Shown here in pieces: positions 36,765 through 47,000 of a DNA stretch of 64,000 nt. The stretch spans positions 24,136-88,135 of the forward strand of contig JAQMWT010000140.1 in assembly GCA_029834535.1 (NCBI GenBank), read 5' to 3'. Within the stretch, counting starts at the first letter, position 1. Each line of letters starts with the position of its first letter. Position numbers and translations under genes: made by a program. The notes under the pieces are model-generated. The model was not told where the DNA came from, ran no database searches, and worked only from the letters and a program-made list of their open reading frames with translations. This DNA is from Chrysophaeum taylorii (Eukaryota; Sar; Pelagophyceae; Pelagomonadales; Pelagomonadaceae).

Positions 36765-38315
36765 TTACTTACGTAGTATAGGGTAAGTATCAACCAAGCC
36801 GGGGGGCCGGTCGCCGGCCTTGCACCAGGCGACTCGTGCTGGGCGCTTGGCGACGAAGTCGAGGTCGGCGAGGGCGAGGTAGTCCTGGAGGGATCTGCGC
36901 GTGCCGATACCGTAGAGGTCGAGGTGGGCCGCGAGGGTCGGGAGTTTGAGTTGGTCGACGGATAGGGCCTCCGGGTAGCCGACCTTGTGCTTGACGCGAG
37001 GCAAGACAAATTGCTGGAGGGAGTTGTGGGCCCCAGCGCCGATGGAGCGCTGGAGAGCCCCCCAGAATTTGGGTTTTTGGGGGCGGAGGTACGCGTGGGC
37101 GAGGGCGTTTCGCGGGGGACAAAAAATGTCCCAGCCGCTGGTCCAGAGTCGGGTGGAAAAGTCGAGTTCTTCCCCCATAAATATCCAGGGGAGAAAGGGG
37201 TCGAAGGGGACGTCGACGAGAAAGGACGCGTTGGCGAAGACGAAGCCCGCGCCGATAAAGGGGGCGAACCGGGGAACGTGGCGGCAGGTCTCCGACGGTT
37301 GGCCGCAATTTGGCGGCACGGTTTCTTTAATAGGGTACCGGTTCATCGCGCCGACGCGGACGATGGAGTACTCGGCGAAGCCGGCGTCGCACATGCAGGT
37401 CCCGACCTGGCGCTCCCAGGCGTAATTTCCGGGCGCGGGTTTCTGGGGGCCGCTGGGGGGGTAGTGGGAGAAAACGGGTCTCTTCGAGGGCGCGAGGTCG
37501 TAGTCGGATATAAGGATATCGTCCCAGCCCCGCGCAAAGGTCGTGTGGGCGTCGACCTGCATGTAGAACTCCTCGTCGCGCCACAGGAGGCTCCCGAGGT
37601 ACCGTCCGAAGACGGGTCCGAAGGTCTCCGACTCGTTGAACCTCAGGACCCGAAGGAGCGAAGAGCACGCGGGTTCGAACGCCGTCGGTCGCGCGCAGTA
37701 GGTCCTCGCGCAGTCGAGGTCGGGCGGCGCGGGGTGGACCTTCATGTCCGAGGGCATCACGGCGGTAAAACACCCGTAGGCCGCGTGCTGCCGTTCGTCG
37801 CAGTTTTGCTGGACGAGGCCGACGAAAATATTCTCGGGATTCGAGGCTCGGGAATACAAATTATCGAGCGTGTCGGGGCATACCTCGTCGCGGAACGACG
37901 AGATCGACACGAAGATCGTCTTGGGTCTGCGACGGACCTTCTCGAATCGCCGTAGCTTCTCGTACTTTGGCGTCTCGAACAGCAGCCTCGAGACCGCGTC
38001 GTAAAACGTCCGCCAAGCGACCTCGTCGCTCGGCCGTTGCGGCGAATTCCGCAGCCCGAACCCCTTGGGTCGGATCGGCCCGAATGCCGCGTGGATTTCT
38101 CGGACGAAATCCGTCACCAAACCGATGCGCGCCATCACGTCATCACCCTCCTGAAAAAACGGCGGCGGCGGCGGAAGAACGACTGCAGGTGGCTCCTGGA
38201 CGACCACAGCTGGTGCCAGAGGCCGGTTGTTGAGGGTGTGCTCCTGGACGAGCGTGGCGAGGTAGACGAACTGCGCGCAGGCGACAACGACGCCGAGCGC
38301 GATGAGCCATCGCAT
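36765..38315 (-). CDS. Golgi GlcNAc-transferase (PF11397 type)
   Basis: 516 aa from ATG 38315 (the upstream extension has only a GTG). Type II topology: membrane anchor at 3-25, proline-rich stem, catalytic domain from about residue 130. Typical features are KTIFVSISSFRDEVCPDTL (about 132-150), YMQVDAHTTFARGWDDIL (D-x-H metal motif), PFIGAGFVFANASF and FMGEELDFSTRLWTSGWDIF. This is the family of the Dictyostelium Skp1-hydroxyproline GlcNAc-transferase, which in algae has many Golgi-type members with unknown acceptors. The Skp1 enzyme itself is cytosolic; the anchor argues for a secretory role here. Start codons of this gene and the next glycosyltransferase are 80 bp apart and divergent. Confidence 0.85.
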   Translation of the reverse strand: MRWLIALGVVVACAQFVYLATLVQEHTLNNRPLAPAVVVQEPPAVVLPPPPPFFQEGDDVMARIGLVTDFVREIHAAFGPIRPKGFGLRNSPQRPSDEVAWRTFYDAVSRLLFETPKYEKLRRFEKVRRRPKTIFVSISSFRDEVCPDTLDNLYSRASNPENIFVGLVQQNCDERQHAAYGCFTAVMPSDMKVHPAPPDLDCARTYCARPTAFEPACSSLLRVLRFNESETFGPVFGRYLGSLLWRDEEFYMQVDAHTTFARGWDDILISDYDLAPSKRPVFSHYPPSGPQKPAPGNYAWERQVGTCMCDAGFAEYSIVRVGAMNRYPIKETVPPNCGQPSETCRHVPRFAPFIGAGFVFANASFLVDVPFDPFLPWIFMGEELDFSTRLWTSGWDIFCPPRNALAHAYLRPQKPKFWGALQRSIGAGAHNSLQQFVLPRVKHKVGYPEALSVDQLKLPTLAAHLDLYGIGTRRSLQDYLALADLDFVAKRPARVAWCKAGDRPPGLVDTYPILRK

Positions 38316-38395
38316 AACTGAGAGGGTGAGGATTACCACACCGGCACAAAAAAAAACCCCTCTGGTTGCAACGACGATACCCTCGTAGAGTGGTG

Positions 38396-40204
38396 ATGGA
38401 CAGGGGGAAGCCTCGGCGGCGGCGGCGGCGGCGGCGGGGGGAGTTTCGGTGGGTCGTCGCGGCCGCGGCAGCGATTATCAGCCTCGGCTTGTTGTGGACC
38501 AGGAGGGAGCACCCGTCTGTCCTGCCGAGCGCGTTGCCGCGGGAACTCGTGATCGCGCCGCCGAAACCCTTCAAGAACCAGGGGTGCGCGCCGTGCCGGG
38601 GAACCACCGGCCGGGTGACTTTGGTGACGGCGTACGACGCTTCTGCCGATCGCGAGGCGACGATGGAGCGATTGTTGAGACGACAAGTAGAATCGATCAA
38701 AGCGTATCTCGATCCAGAGGGCGTAGCGGCGCACTGGGTCGTCTGCAGCGCGCGGACGAACCTTTCGCGCGCGGCCGCGAAGTTTCCCGCGGTCAGGGTC
38801 GCGAGCGAGCTGGATGTCGAACCGTCGTTGGCGAGGTTCGACGAGCACAGGGGGGACGAGTACTCGGGCGACGGAAAGCTAAGGTCGCGGCGAGGTCGAA
38901 TCGTTCAGATGATCGTCAAGCTCGTCGCGTACCGGCTCGCGCGCACGAATTTCTACGCGGTCCTCGACGCCGACGTCTTCGTTTTGCGACCTACCGCCTT
39001 CTGCGACCTTGTCGCCGCTGGCGTCAGGGGCATCGCTTCTTTCTCGCCGGAGTTTTCTCGTCGCAACGCGACCCTCGTAGACCCTCTCAGGAGTATAGGA
39101 CAGTTCGGGCGCTGGATCCGACGCTCGGGCGACGTTTTGGGGATCGATCGCGTCGCGGCGACTGGATTCTACGGCGTCACGCCGGCCGTGTTGTCTTCTG
39201 ATGTCGTGCGAGCCCTGGTCGAGTTCCTGGAACGACGCCACGGAACGAAGGAGTGGTGGCGCGTCGCCCGCCCGGGCTGGACCGAATACGGGTTGTATTT
39301 TCTCTTCTTGGAGGCGCTGGGCCTCGCGGACCGCGTCCACGAGCGCTGCGACGGTCAGCTCTACAGCGCGAACGCCTGGACGGCGACGCCGAAGGAGCTC
39401 TACGACGCTCACCTGATGGCCGCGCAGCGCTACACGGTCTTCGGCGTCTGGCAGAGCCTGCGACGCGACGAGCCGGCGGTCGCGTCGTCTAGCCTCCGGA
39501 GCCCGACGGTTTCCGAGAGCAAGCGCCGCGTCCTGGCGCATTGGGAGATGCTCGAGAGAGCTACGGACCGAACCCTAGACGACCTACGACCGCCCGACGG
39601 CACGGAAACGATAGATCTCGAAGCGTACGCGACCTACGTTTCGAGCGACGCCGACATCCCCGGCGCCTGCGCGACGGCGCGGGAGCTCGGGCGGCTCCGT
39701 CGACCGCACGTCGCCGTCGTCGACGCTGTCGTGTCTTCGGATGACCAATTGAGATCGTGCTTCGGGGCGGCGGTAATAAACGCCCCCCCGATCTCTGGCC
39801 TCGAGCCCGACGAGAGGCACTACGGGATCATCCATCTCTTTTCCCTCGCTCGCTTCGACAAGATCGTCCACGTAGGCCCCGGCGCCGTCGTGCGGGCGAG
39901 CGACGAGGACGCACTCTTCGACACCCCAGGGCTCGCGGCCGCGCCCGATCGCGACGACCCCAAGGAATTCACCACGGACTTCATGGTCGTCCAGCCGAAT
40001 CGTCGTTTCAGCTACCTTCCCCTGCTCGCGACGCTCCGCGCGATGAAGTACGAGAGTCGAGCTCAATTTTTCAAAAAGGGCGGGGTCTCCTTCCTAAATT
40101 TCGCCTTCCCCAAGTGGCGTCGACGACATCTCCCGCGCGCCTTCTACCTCCCCCCAAGTCGACGGTGCAACGACACCGCACTCCAGTGCTTTGTGGTATT
40201 ATAA
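38396..40204 (+). CDS. Two-domain type II glycosyltransferase, second domain degenerate
   Basis: 602 aa from ATG 38396. An N-terminal Arg-rich tail and membrane anchor (about 17-35) give type II topology. Domain 1 (about 60-400) has VTLVTAYDAS, GRIVQMIVKLVAYRLA, NFYAVLDADVFVLRP (D-A-D metal motif) and WTEYGLYFLFLEALG, a pattern of the DUF6492-like GT-A glycosyltransferases. Domain 2 (about 440-600) follows the glycogenin/GT8 layout: LARFDKIVHVGPGAVVRASD, then LFDTPGLAAAPDRDD and FTTDFMVVQPNRRFSYLPLL. The place of the metal-binding D-x-D is G-P-G, so domain 2 is probably catalytically dead. The acceptor is unknown. It ends 10 bp from the convergent plastid-protein gene. Confidence 0.75.
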   Translation: MDRGKPRRRRRRRRGEFRWVVAAAAAIISLGLLWTRREHPSVLPSALPRELVIAPPKPFKNQGCAPCRGTTGRVTLVTAYDASADREATMERLLRRQVESIKAYLDPEGVAAHWVVCSARTNLSRAAAKFPAVRVASELDVEPSLARFDEHRGDEYSGDGKLRSRRGRIVQMIVKLVAYRLARTNFYAVLDADVFVLRPTAFCDLVAAGVRGIASFSPEFSRRNATLVDPLRSIGQFGRWIRRSGDVLGIDRVAATGFYGVTPAVLSSDVVRALVEFLERRHGTKEWWRVARPGWTEYGLYFLFLEALGLADRVHERCDGQLYSANAWTATPKELYDAHLMAAQRYTVFGVWQSLRRDEPAVASSSLRSPTVSESKRRVLAHWEMLERATDRTLDDLRPPDGTETIDLEAYATYVSSDADIPGACATARELGRLRRPHVAVVDAVVSSDDQLRSCFGAAVINAPPISGLEPDERHYGIIHLFSLARFDKIVHVGPGAVVRASDEDALFDTPGLAAAPDRDDPKEFTTDFMVVQPNRRFSYLPLLATLRAMKYESRAQFFKKGGVSFLNFAFPKWRRRHLPRAFYLPPSRRCNDTALQCFVVL

Positions 40205-40214
40205 TAAACATATC

Positions 40215-40904
40215 TTAAAACAGACCGAAGAAGATCTTCTTCTGATCCCCGCCCGCCGACGACAGCTTGGCCGTCTTGGTCTTTTTCGCCTGGGCAACCG
40301 AAAGGGCCCCGGCGTCGCGCCACATCTGCTGGTCCGCGGAGATCCCATTCTTCCGCGCGCGCTCGGCGACCTTGTCGCCATCCCCGCCCTTCCCGGTCCA
40401 ATCGACCGCGACGTCGGTCCCAAAAATTGAGATCGACGGCCTGGCGTTGTTGAACTTATCGTCCCACACGTTCTTCTTCAGCTTCTTCGCCTTGCCGTCG
40501 TTAAAGGCAGTCATCCCAAAACCCGTCACCATCCACCCCTTCTTCCCCAGCAAATCGCTGTTGTCCCACGACCCGCCGCGCTGCATGTACGGAACGTCCT
40601 TCAAAGCGATCTCGCCGCTCTTCACCTTGGCAGGGTTCACGGGATACAAGTGCTGCGCTTCCCCCTTCTCGTACGCTTCGATGAAACTCCACATCGACCG
40701 ACTCTTGAACCCGCGCGCGCCTCCTGCCCCAAAGTTCTTCTTCTTGCGCTCGTCCGACTCCTTCTTCTTCAACGCTTCCCACTGCTCCTTCGACAGCCCG
40801 TCGGGCACGTACCCCATGCCGACGGCGGTCGACGTCCGCATCGCCGTCATCGGACCAACAACGTACGCGCTCGCGACGGGCACCGCAACACACACCAACA
40901 ACAT
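40215..40904 (-). CDS. Plastid-targeted conserved protein of unknown function
   Basis: 229 aa from ATG 40904. The start MLLVCVAVPVASAYVVGP is a signal peptide with cleavage before an aromatic residue (ASA|Y), the ASAFAP-like bipartite signal of secondary red plastids, followed by a short Ser/Thr/Arg transit region. The mature part is basic and has RGFKSRSMWSFIEAYEKGEA, DVPYMQRGGSWDNSDLLGKK and GWMVTGFGMTAFND. I recall similar uncharacterised proteins in diatoms but cannot name a function. The lack of membrane helices suggests a stromal or peripheral protein. Confidence 0.75.
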   Translation of the reverse strand: MLLVCVAVPVASAYVVGPMTAMRTSTAVGMGYVPDGLSKEQWEALKKKESDERKKKNFGAGGARGFKSRSMWSFIEAYEKGEAQHLYPVNPAKVKSGEIALKDVPYMQRGGSWDNSDLLGKKGWMVTGFGMTAFNDGKAKKLKKNVWDDKFNNARPSISIFGTDVAVDWTGKGGDGDKVAERARKNGISADQQMWRDAGALSVAQAKKTKTAKLSSAGGDQKKIFFGLF

Positions 40905-41514
40905 TATATATGATGCTTGTGTGTTTTTGTTCGGTCAAGCGCGGTGGTGACTCTGTCTCCTATTCTCTGCTGACGTAGCACCAAGTGCTGACGTCTTCTT
41001 TTTGAGTACCGAGAACAGCCGACGTGTTGTTGAACAGCGTCACAACGGACCGTATCTACCGGTCCTATGATTCTTCTTCTGGAAATATTTCCTTTCCTTC
41101 TCCGAAAGATTTTTTTTTTGGGAGGTGGTCGGAACCTACACTACTACTACACGCATATATTTATCGACCATAAATATATAAACCCCGTTTTGTTGAGTCT
41201 GCGGGTTTTTTTGAGCGGGAAAATCATCGAGTTTCGCTCGGGCCTCCGAGGGGGTCCTCTTCTTGGGCTGTGTCCGTCGCGAAGGCCCAAGTGACTCCGG
41301 GCGAGCCCGTACGACTTATATTACACTATTATGCTGCCTGAAGTTGGCGACTGTATGATGACGAGTCCAATTTCGGCGCCCTACGTGCCGCTAGCGGTCG
41401 GAAGCGACTCAAGACGGACCGCAGAGCGGCCCCGATACGCGAGGGGACTAGGGTTTCTAGTCCCCTCGCCACGCTTTTCGTGTGCCGAGTTCATCACCAG
41501 AGTCATGCATATAG
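40905..41514. other. Intergenic region, no gene seen
   Basis: Upstream of the plastid-protein gene. AT-rich patches (41150-41190) and a T-run are visible; no open frame is supported except the hairpin listed separately. Confidence 0.45.
41439..41469. repeat. Perfect 13-bp hairpin
   Basis: GCGAGGGGACTAG at 41439-41451, a 5-nt loop GGTTT, then the exact complement at 41457-41469. It lies at the 3' side of the transposase relic and could be one terminal structure of that element or a transcript-end hairpin. Confidence 0.85.
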
Positions 41515-42489
41515 CTAGTCAGCGACGTTATCCTCCTCTAGAGTCAACGCAGCAGATAGAACTGGCGCGTCGATTTCGCGATGGGAGGAGTGTTTGCGCT
41601 TGCGACGTGCAGTCTCTCTTTGTCGCTCGATTTTGGCGTCTTCGAACTTGGCGGTGCCCACGTCCTCGCAGCAGCGGTAGACGAGTTTGTACTCGCGGGC
41701 AACAAAGCGAGAGAACCGCACGAGCCGGAGAGGCGGAAGGCTTTAGGGGCCAATGCTGTCGAAGACGCGTTCACGTTGTCGGCGCGCCATCTCACTTTCT
41801 GTTCTGGTGTTATGTTGGCGGTAGTACCGCTTTGACTGGCCCCAGCCATCCTCAACGCCATCGCCGGCGAGCTGCTCTGGGTGGCATTTCGGCGACGAGA
41901 GTAGGATGTGGCCACGGTAAAGAACGAGCTGCTGGAGGAGGTTGAGTTCGTTCTTGAAGTCCGGGCAATTGCCGAGGATCTCCTTGCTTGAGGTCCCCGA
42001 AACGATGTCGCCGCACTTGTCGAGCTGGCCGCTGAGCGAGCGATACGTGTCCCAACGAGTGGTCGACCTCAATAATTAGGAACTGGTGACGAAGGTACCA
42101 AATCTCCATGACATCGAGGACGTCCTCGACCTGAAGGAGAAAATTGTCCGAGTCCCAGAAGAAGCCTTGGTGCTGCTTGCCAACCTTGAGCGTCTTGAAG
42201 AGAGCCGCAGACTCCAGAACCACTTGACGGCCGCCCCGCTCAGATAGGATGACCTTTTCAAAGGGGGCTTGATTGTCGGATCGAACGTGAGGTCGACATC
42301 GTTGTCGCCGTCGTCGTCTTCTTCGTCGTAAACGTCGGGATCTGTCACGTTGGTCGCTACTTGACGAAGCTTGTCATGCTTGTCACCTGCGTTGTAAAAC
42401 CAGTGGAGCCGGGTTGGTGTGAAGCGCGTTTCGTCCATGGAGGTCATCAACAGTTGCGGGAGTAGTGTCCAGCACCACTTCCAGTACAT
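41515..42489 (-). pseudogene. DDE-type transposase relic
   Basis: Minus-strand fragments in shifting frames: KLRQVATNVTDPDVYDEED (42380 area), ALFKTLKVGKQHQGFFWDSD and FLLQVEDVLDVMEIWYLRHQ (42100-42200), GNCPDFKNELNLLQQLVLYR, then GHILLSSPKCHPEQLAGDGV and WGQSKRYYRQHNTRTESE (41800-41960), and FSRFVAREYKLVYRCCEDVG (41650). The P-K-C-H-P-E ... G-V-E ... W-G-x-S-K arrangement is the C-terminal Glu region of DDE transposases. Several frameshifts disable it. Its superfamily is not certain. Confidence 0.55.
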
Positions 42490-42579
42490 GCGCTGCCGAC
42501 ATGTTGTCGCGCTCTCGTCGGTCCTCAGCGAGGCGCTACCAGCGCCATGCGAAAATGAAGAGACACAGCAAACTCTAAC

Positions 42580-42653
42580 TAACTAACTAACTAACTTCAG
42601 ACCTCTCCCGAGCATGGGAGCCAGGCCGGACCGACAGGAGCCAGTCCGGAATC
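42580..42653 (-). mobile_element. 5'-truncated (TTAG)n-tailed retroposon
   Basis: Only the last 74 bp of the family, including the CTCCCGAGCATGGGAG hairpin and the TTAG tail. Bounded by an 8-bp duplication ACTCTAAC (42572-42579 and 42654-42661). Truncation at the 5' end with an intact tail is the mark of target-primed reverse transcription. Confidence 0.8.
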
Positions 42654-42837
42654 ACTCTAACCTCTGAAATTTACTCCCTAACCCTTTATTTATCTCCCTT
42701 ACCACCTAATTTTAATCCCTAACCCTTTTGTTTTACTCCTTACCACCCAACTGTTTGTGTGCTCACCAGCTCACCCGTGCAGGAATTTGGGAGGGTTTTG
42801 GGTTAAAATTGATACTAGATATCAAAGGGAGGTCGAG

Positions 42838-42973
42838 GACGCGTCGATCGGCATCCTGGCCCAAGGCAGTGGCGACGCTGTGCAGATTCTACAGACAAAA
42901 GTATTTTTTACTCCTAGACTAGATGTGTGCTATCGACGAATCCAGCTTGGGCCGGGATGCCGATCGACGCGTC
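42838..42973. repeat. Long inverted repeat, 28-bp arms
   Basis: Arms at 42838-42865 and 42946-42973 are complementary with one mismatch (core GACGCGTCGATCGGCATCC) and are separated by 80 bp without coding signal. Possibly a small palindromic element. Confidence 0.85.
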
Positions 42974-43982
42974 TTTGGCCCTCCTGGATGGCCGAACAAC
43001 GAACTTGACACTAAACCCTCACAATATCGTGCACTATGTTGTTGTGGTTCATGGTCGAGTATGCTTGTATAATAATAATAATAATATGGAGTTGTATAAT
43101 AATAATAATAATATGGAGAAAGTCGCCGCCCATTAATTATTATCACTCTTTCAGTGCTTCTTTGCAAACTCCAGTGTCCTCCACTGGCTTGTCTCCCGTC
43201 CACAGCGGACGGACGTGAAAGAAAGCCTGCTGCTGATATCACCTGCCTCATCCTACCGAGGAGGACACCCGCCCTCTCTATCTTCTTGATGGAGACCGCT
43301 ACTTTTGGTCGGTCTGCCGGGCACAACTCCTTACGCCTGTATACACGTTTAGAGATGTCATGCGACGGGCTGGCACAGGAAGGGCTGCCAGAGAAAGGAA
43401 GGCCCCGAAGCCGTCTGAGTCCTCGCCATCTTCTCTGCATGTCTTGCTCCTCTGCGCCCATCAATTCTCCAGGGCTCTTGGAGCCTGGGAGTTAGTTGCT
43501 TACCCTATTATTACTATTCTGTCGCCGCCGCGTCGTGCTGCCGCCGTCTCTTCTTTCTACTGGCGTTGTCTCTCGCTGCTTCTCTTTTTCGTCGGTTTTC
43601 TTCTCATCCTTCGCCCTTCAGTTTCTTTGACCTCCTCTGGTGTCATCCCCTCTGCCCTTCTCCATGTACCTTTCTTCGTATATCTGTAGCGGTATATTTC
43701 TTCACGCTGTCTTCTTTGCGCTGTCTTCACTTCTCTCTGCCCCTCTTCTTCCTCGCTGTTTCCCTTTGTGTGTTTTCTTGTTCTTCTTCGCCCTCCTTTT
43801 TTTCAGGTCTTTTCGTCTTTGTTTTCCTACTGTCCCTCAACACGTCCACGCTGATGACAAAATAAAAGTGACGTCTGCTGCTGCCTTTTAGAAGAGCGTC
43901 GAAAGTACACTCACTGCTGGGGACGCTCTTTCTACGGGCGTCGTTAACACACGTAGCGACAAAACTTTTACTAATCACGAAC
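42974..43982. other. No supported gene; AT-rich microsatellite and pyrimidine-rich DNA
   Basis: GTATAATAATAATAATAATATGGA occurs in split form at 43066-43089 and again at 43094-43117. From 43500 to 43850 the + strand is strongly T/C-rich; the open frames there are hydrophobic artefacts of composition. Codon usage is unlike the host genes. Confidence 0.45.
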
Positions 43983-44035
43983 TTAAGAGCCTACGACCGC
44001 CTCGTTCTCGGGCCTGGAAGATAAGGAGGCATGGG

Positions 44036-47000
44036 TTATTTTCTTGGAGACGCCCTCGCGGAATTCAGCGACCGTCGACTTGAGCAGGAAGATTGCTTTT
44101 GACCTGTGCTCAAATGATGATACGAGAGTAGGAGACGCACGTACTCGCTGCGGAGGTCCCGAAATGCGAGATACAGAGCCCAGAGAATAACGCAGGGAAT
44201 GAGGAGGACCATGAAAATGTCGGCGCCCGCGAGGGACGCGCTCTCCGTCGAAATCCCAAAGAGCATGACGTTGAGAACGAGGGAGAGCCACTGGACGCCT
44301 TGATACAGCAAGTTGTCGCTGTCCTGCAGGAATGGCGTAAACGCGTAGTAAAATCGCGTCGACCCGATCGCGAGGGCAGCCGAAATTAGCATCGTCGTAG
44401 ACGGCGACGCCGTCACGACCATGGGCGTACACGCCACGATCATTCGCCGGAGCGACCTGCGAGAGAGTGTCTCTTCTGTTTGAACGACGACAGAACGGCG
44501 CCGGGAGCTCGCTCGACGACTTCCCACCTACGACGACGATGACGCGGTACGAGTGATAGAAGGTGGGCGCACCAGAAGTATTCCAGGCGATAGACGCACC
44601 ACAGCGGGCGGCTCGCGACGACAGCGGGGTTGAGATTGCGCGCGTCGGCCGTTTGGGAAATGCGCTCTTTGTACTCGTTAATGGACCTGTCTAGATCGAC
44701 GCGGACGCGCTCGCCGTCGACGAGCGGATCGAGGATGTGACGGGACCTCCAGAGAATAAGAAAGTACCAACAAGGGCATCCGACGACGAAAACGGCGATG
44801 CAAAGGCCCGCGTAGATGCTCCACGCGTTCCAAGTGGGACCCTCCGCGCGGAGCACGGGATCGACGCGGAGAAAGGCGACCTTGGCGCCGTCGGGCCGCG
44901 CCGCGTTGGGGTCGTCGAGCTCGTCGTACGCGAAGCACGAGATGATGCTCAGCGTTATCATCGGGTAGCAGACGTAAGTGATAAGGATGCCGCACCGCGT
45001 CGCGACGTCACAAACGTGGCGGGGTTGTCCTTGTTCGGCCGGAGAGAGGCGTCGCTTGGAGATCTGGCGGTGCACCGATTTCCTGGTGTGATTCGACGCG
45101 ACGCTGAGGAGGACGACGATTGCCGTCAGAACGACGGGACCGACCGTCATCGCGGCGAGGCTATGGTAGTACGTGTAGCGTTTGAAAGAGCGGAGGCAGT
45201 TCCCAGGAACCGAGAGGGTGAAGACGCGGAGGAAGCCAAGCGAGCGCGCGAAGTTTTGAGGAAGGACGAGATCCGGCGCCGCGAGCGGCAGCGCGGCGTA
45301 CTGCTGGAGCGCGACGAAGACGGCGCGCCACTTGAGACGCAACTTGTTCAAGAGCCGCACGACGAGGGCGGTGCGGCGGTCGTCCTTGGCGTCATTTTTT
45401 TGATGCTGCATTTTCGAGGTCATGGATGCGCCCGGCCCGGCGAGGAGCGCAACGAGGCCGACGGCCAACGCGACCGTCGCCGTCCTCATAGCAAATCCTT
45501 GGCTTTTGTAGTCGGCGCACGTGTGGCACTTGTAGCTTCCTTTGTCGTAGTAGTAGTCGCGCTTGCACACCTGGCACCGAGGTCCGCGGGCCTTGGCGTC
45601 GCAGTCGACGCGCTCGCCCTCGGTTGCTTTCCCGCAGGCAGCGTTGTCCCTGCCGCCGTCGCACAGCACGGGCCTGTATGCCCACGCGCTCATCCGCATG
45701 TACCCGGCTGACAAAGCGAGCCGCCCTTGGGGGCCGACGATACGGACCGAGAGTGGGAGGTCAGACCGTTCTTCGCAGTAGAGGCCGACGTAGTCTGCGC
45801 AGTCTTTGCACGTGCCGTCGACCCAAAATTCGCTCGATTTACACGGCGAACACTCGACGACGCCAAAGTTGGTCGGGATTTCGACGTACCCCATAGGACA
45901 TGCGGTGATGGAAATTCGGGTGGGCGACGAGACGAGACCGAAATCTTGAACTTCGAACGTGATCTCGACCGTCTCGCCTTGCGGCGCGAAGACGGTCAAT
46001 CCCGCGAACGACGCGACACCTAGGTCTGTCGTCGACTTGACGTTCGCCGCGTACGCGTCCGACGTGCTGTGGAGGAGGTTCGCTATGACGACCGTACTCG
46101 CGGTCTTGACTGTCTCGCCGTTGCGGTCGGCGAGTTGGACGCTCAGGACGGGGGTCACCTGAATCCCACTCGCGGCTCGCACGACATCCGACGTCGACGC
46201 GACGAGCCTGCGAGGCACACAACATGATAGACAAAAAACGAGAGGTTGTTGTTGTTGTTGAGGAACACAAAACTCACGCAACGGGCGGCGTCGCGTCGAA
46301 GGCGCCAAACCCGGCGGTGTTGTTGAAGGCGATGATGTTGTCGAGGCCGGACGGGGGCGTCGCGTCGTTCCAGAATATAGCGCCGCCGCCGCCCGCGGCA
46401 AAATTTCCGGCGAAGACGCACGCGGCCGACGTGCTGGAGCCAGTGTCGAAGGTCGCCATCGAGGTCGTCGTCGATCCCTCATCAAATTGCGGCTCGCGGT
46501 TATCGAGGACGATGCGCGGCTTTCCCGTCGTCGTCGTTGGGGAGAAGACGAGCGCGACAAGCGTGCCGCCGAACCACGTCCGTTGTACCGTCGAGTATGC
46601 CTCGATCTCGTAGCCGCCGTCGTCGTCCAAGCAAATTTCGTAGTCGAGCAGCGTCCCCGTCTGCGGCTGACCGATCAGCGCGGGTGTTCCGTTACTGAGG
46701 AGTGTGAAGTAGTTCTCTGCTCCGAACTCCGTGTTCTCGAAACAGACGCACCCGTCGCACGGGCCACCGTCGCCGTACGACGGAAGTGCCGATTTGCGCA
46801 CCATATTGCAGATGCCCATGGTGCTGTCGCAATCTCGAACAAGCAAGGACCCGATCATCTCGACTTGGCGACAGACGGGCTCGATCTCCGACCAGTCAGC
46901 GACGACAACAATTCGGGAGCACTGCTGTAGGCCGTTCTCGAATCGTACGTCGCCGCCGTGGGCCGCGACACCCCCCCCGCCCGAGCCGAGTGCGACGTTG

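Noticed and set aside
36770-36782. Donor-like CTACGTAAGTAA at the end of the GlcNAc-transferase
   Set aside because: Tested joins to downstream acceptors give immediate stops; the TAA inside it is accepted as the real end of the gene.
43566-43865. Hydrophobic + strand ORFs in the T/C-rich region
   Set aside because: Long pyrimidine tracts encode Ser/Phe/Leu in any frame; there is no start context, motif or codon bias of the host.
44036-44150. 20-nt GTATCA...CACAG stretch as a third intron near the end of the beta-helix gene
   Set aside because: Too short compared with the others; an alternative 42-nt intron is possible but not provable, so the simple C-terminus was kept with a caveat.
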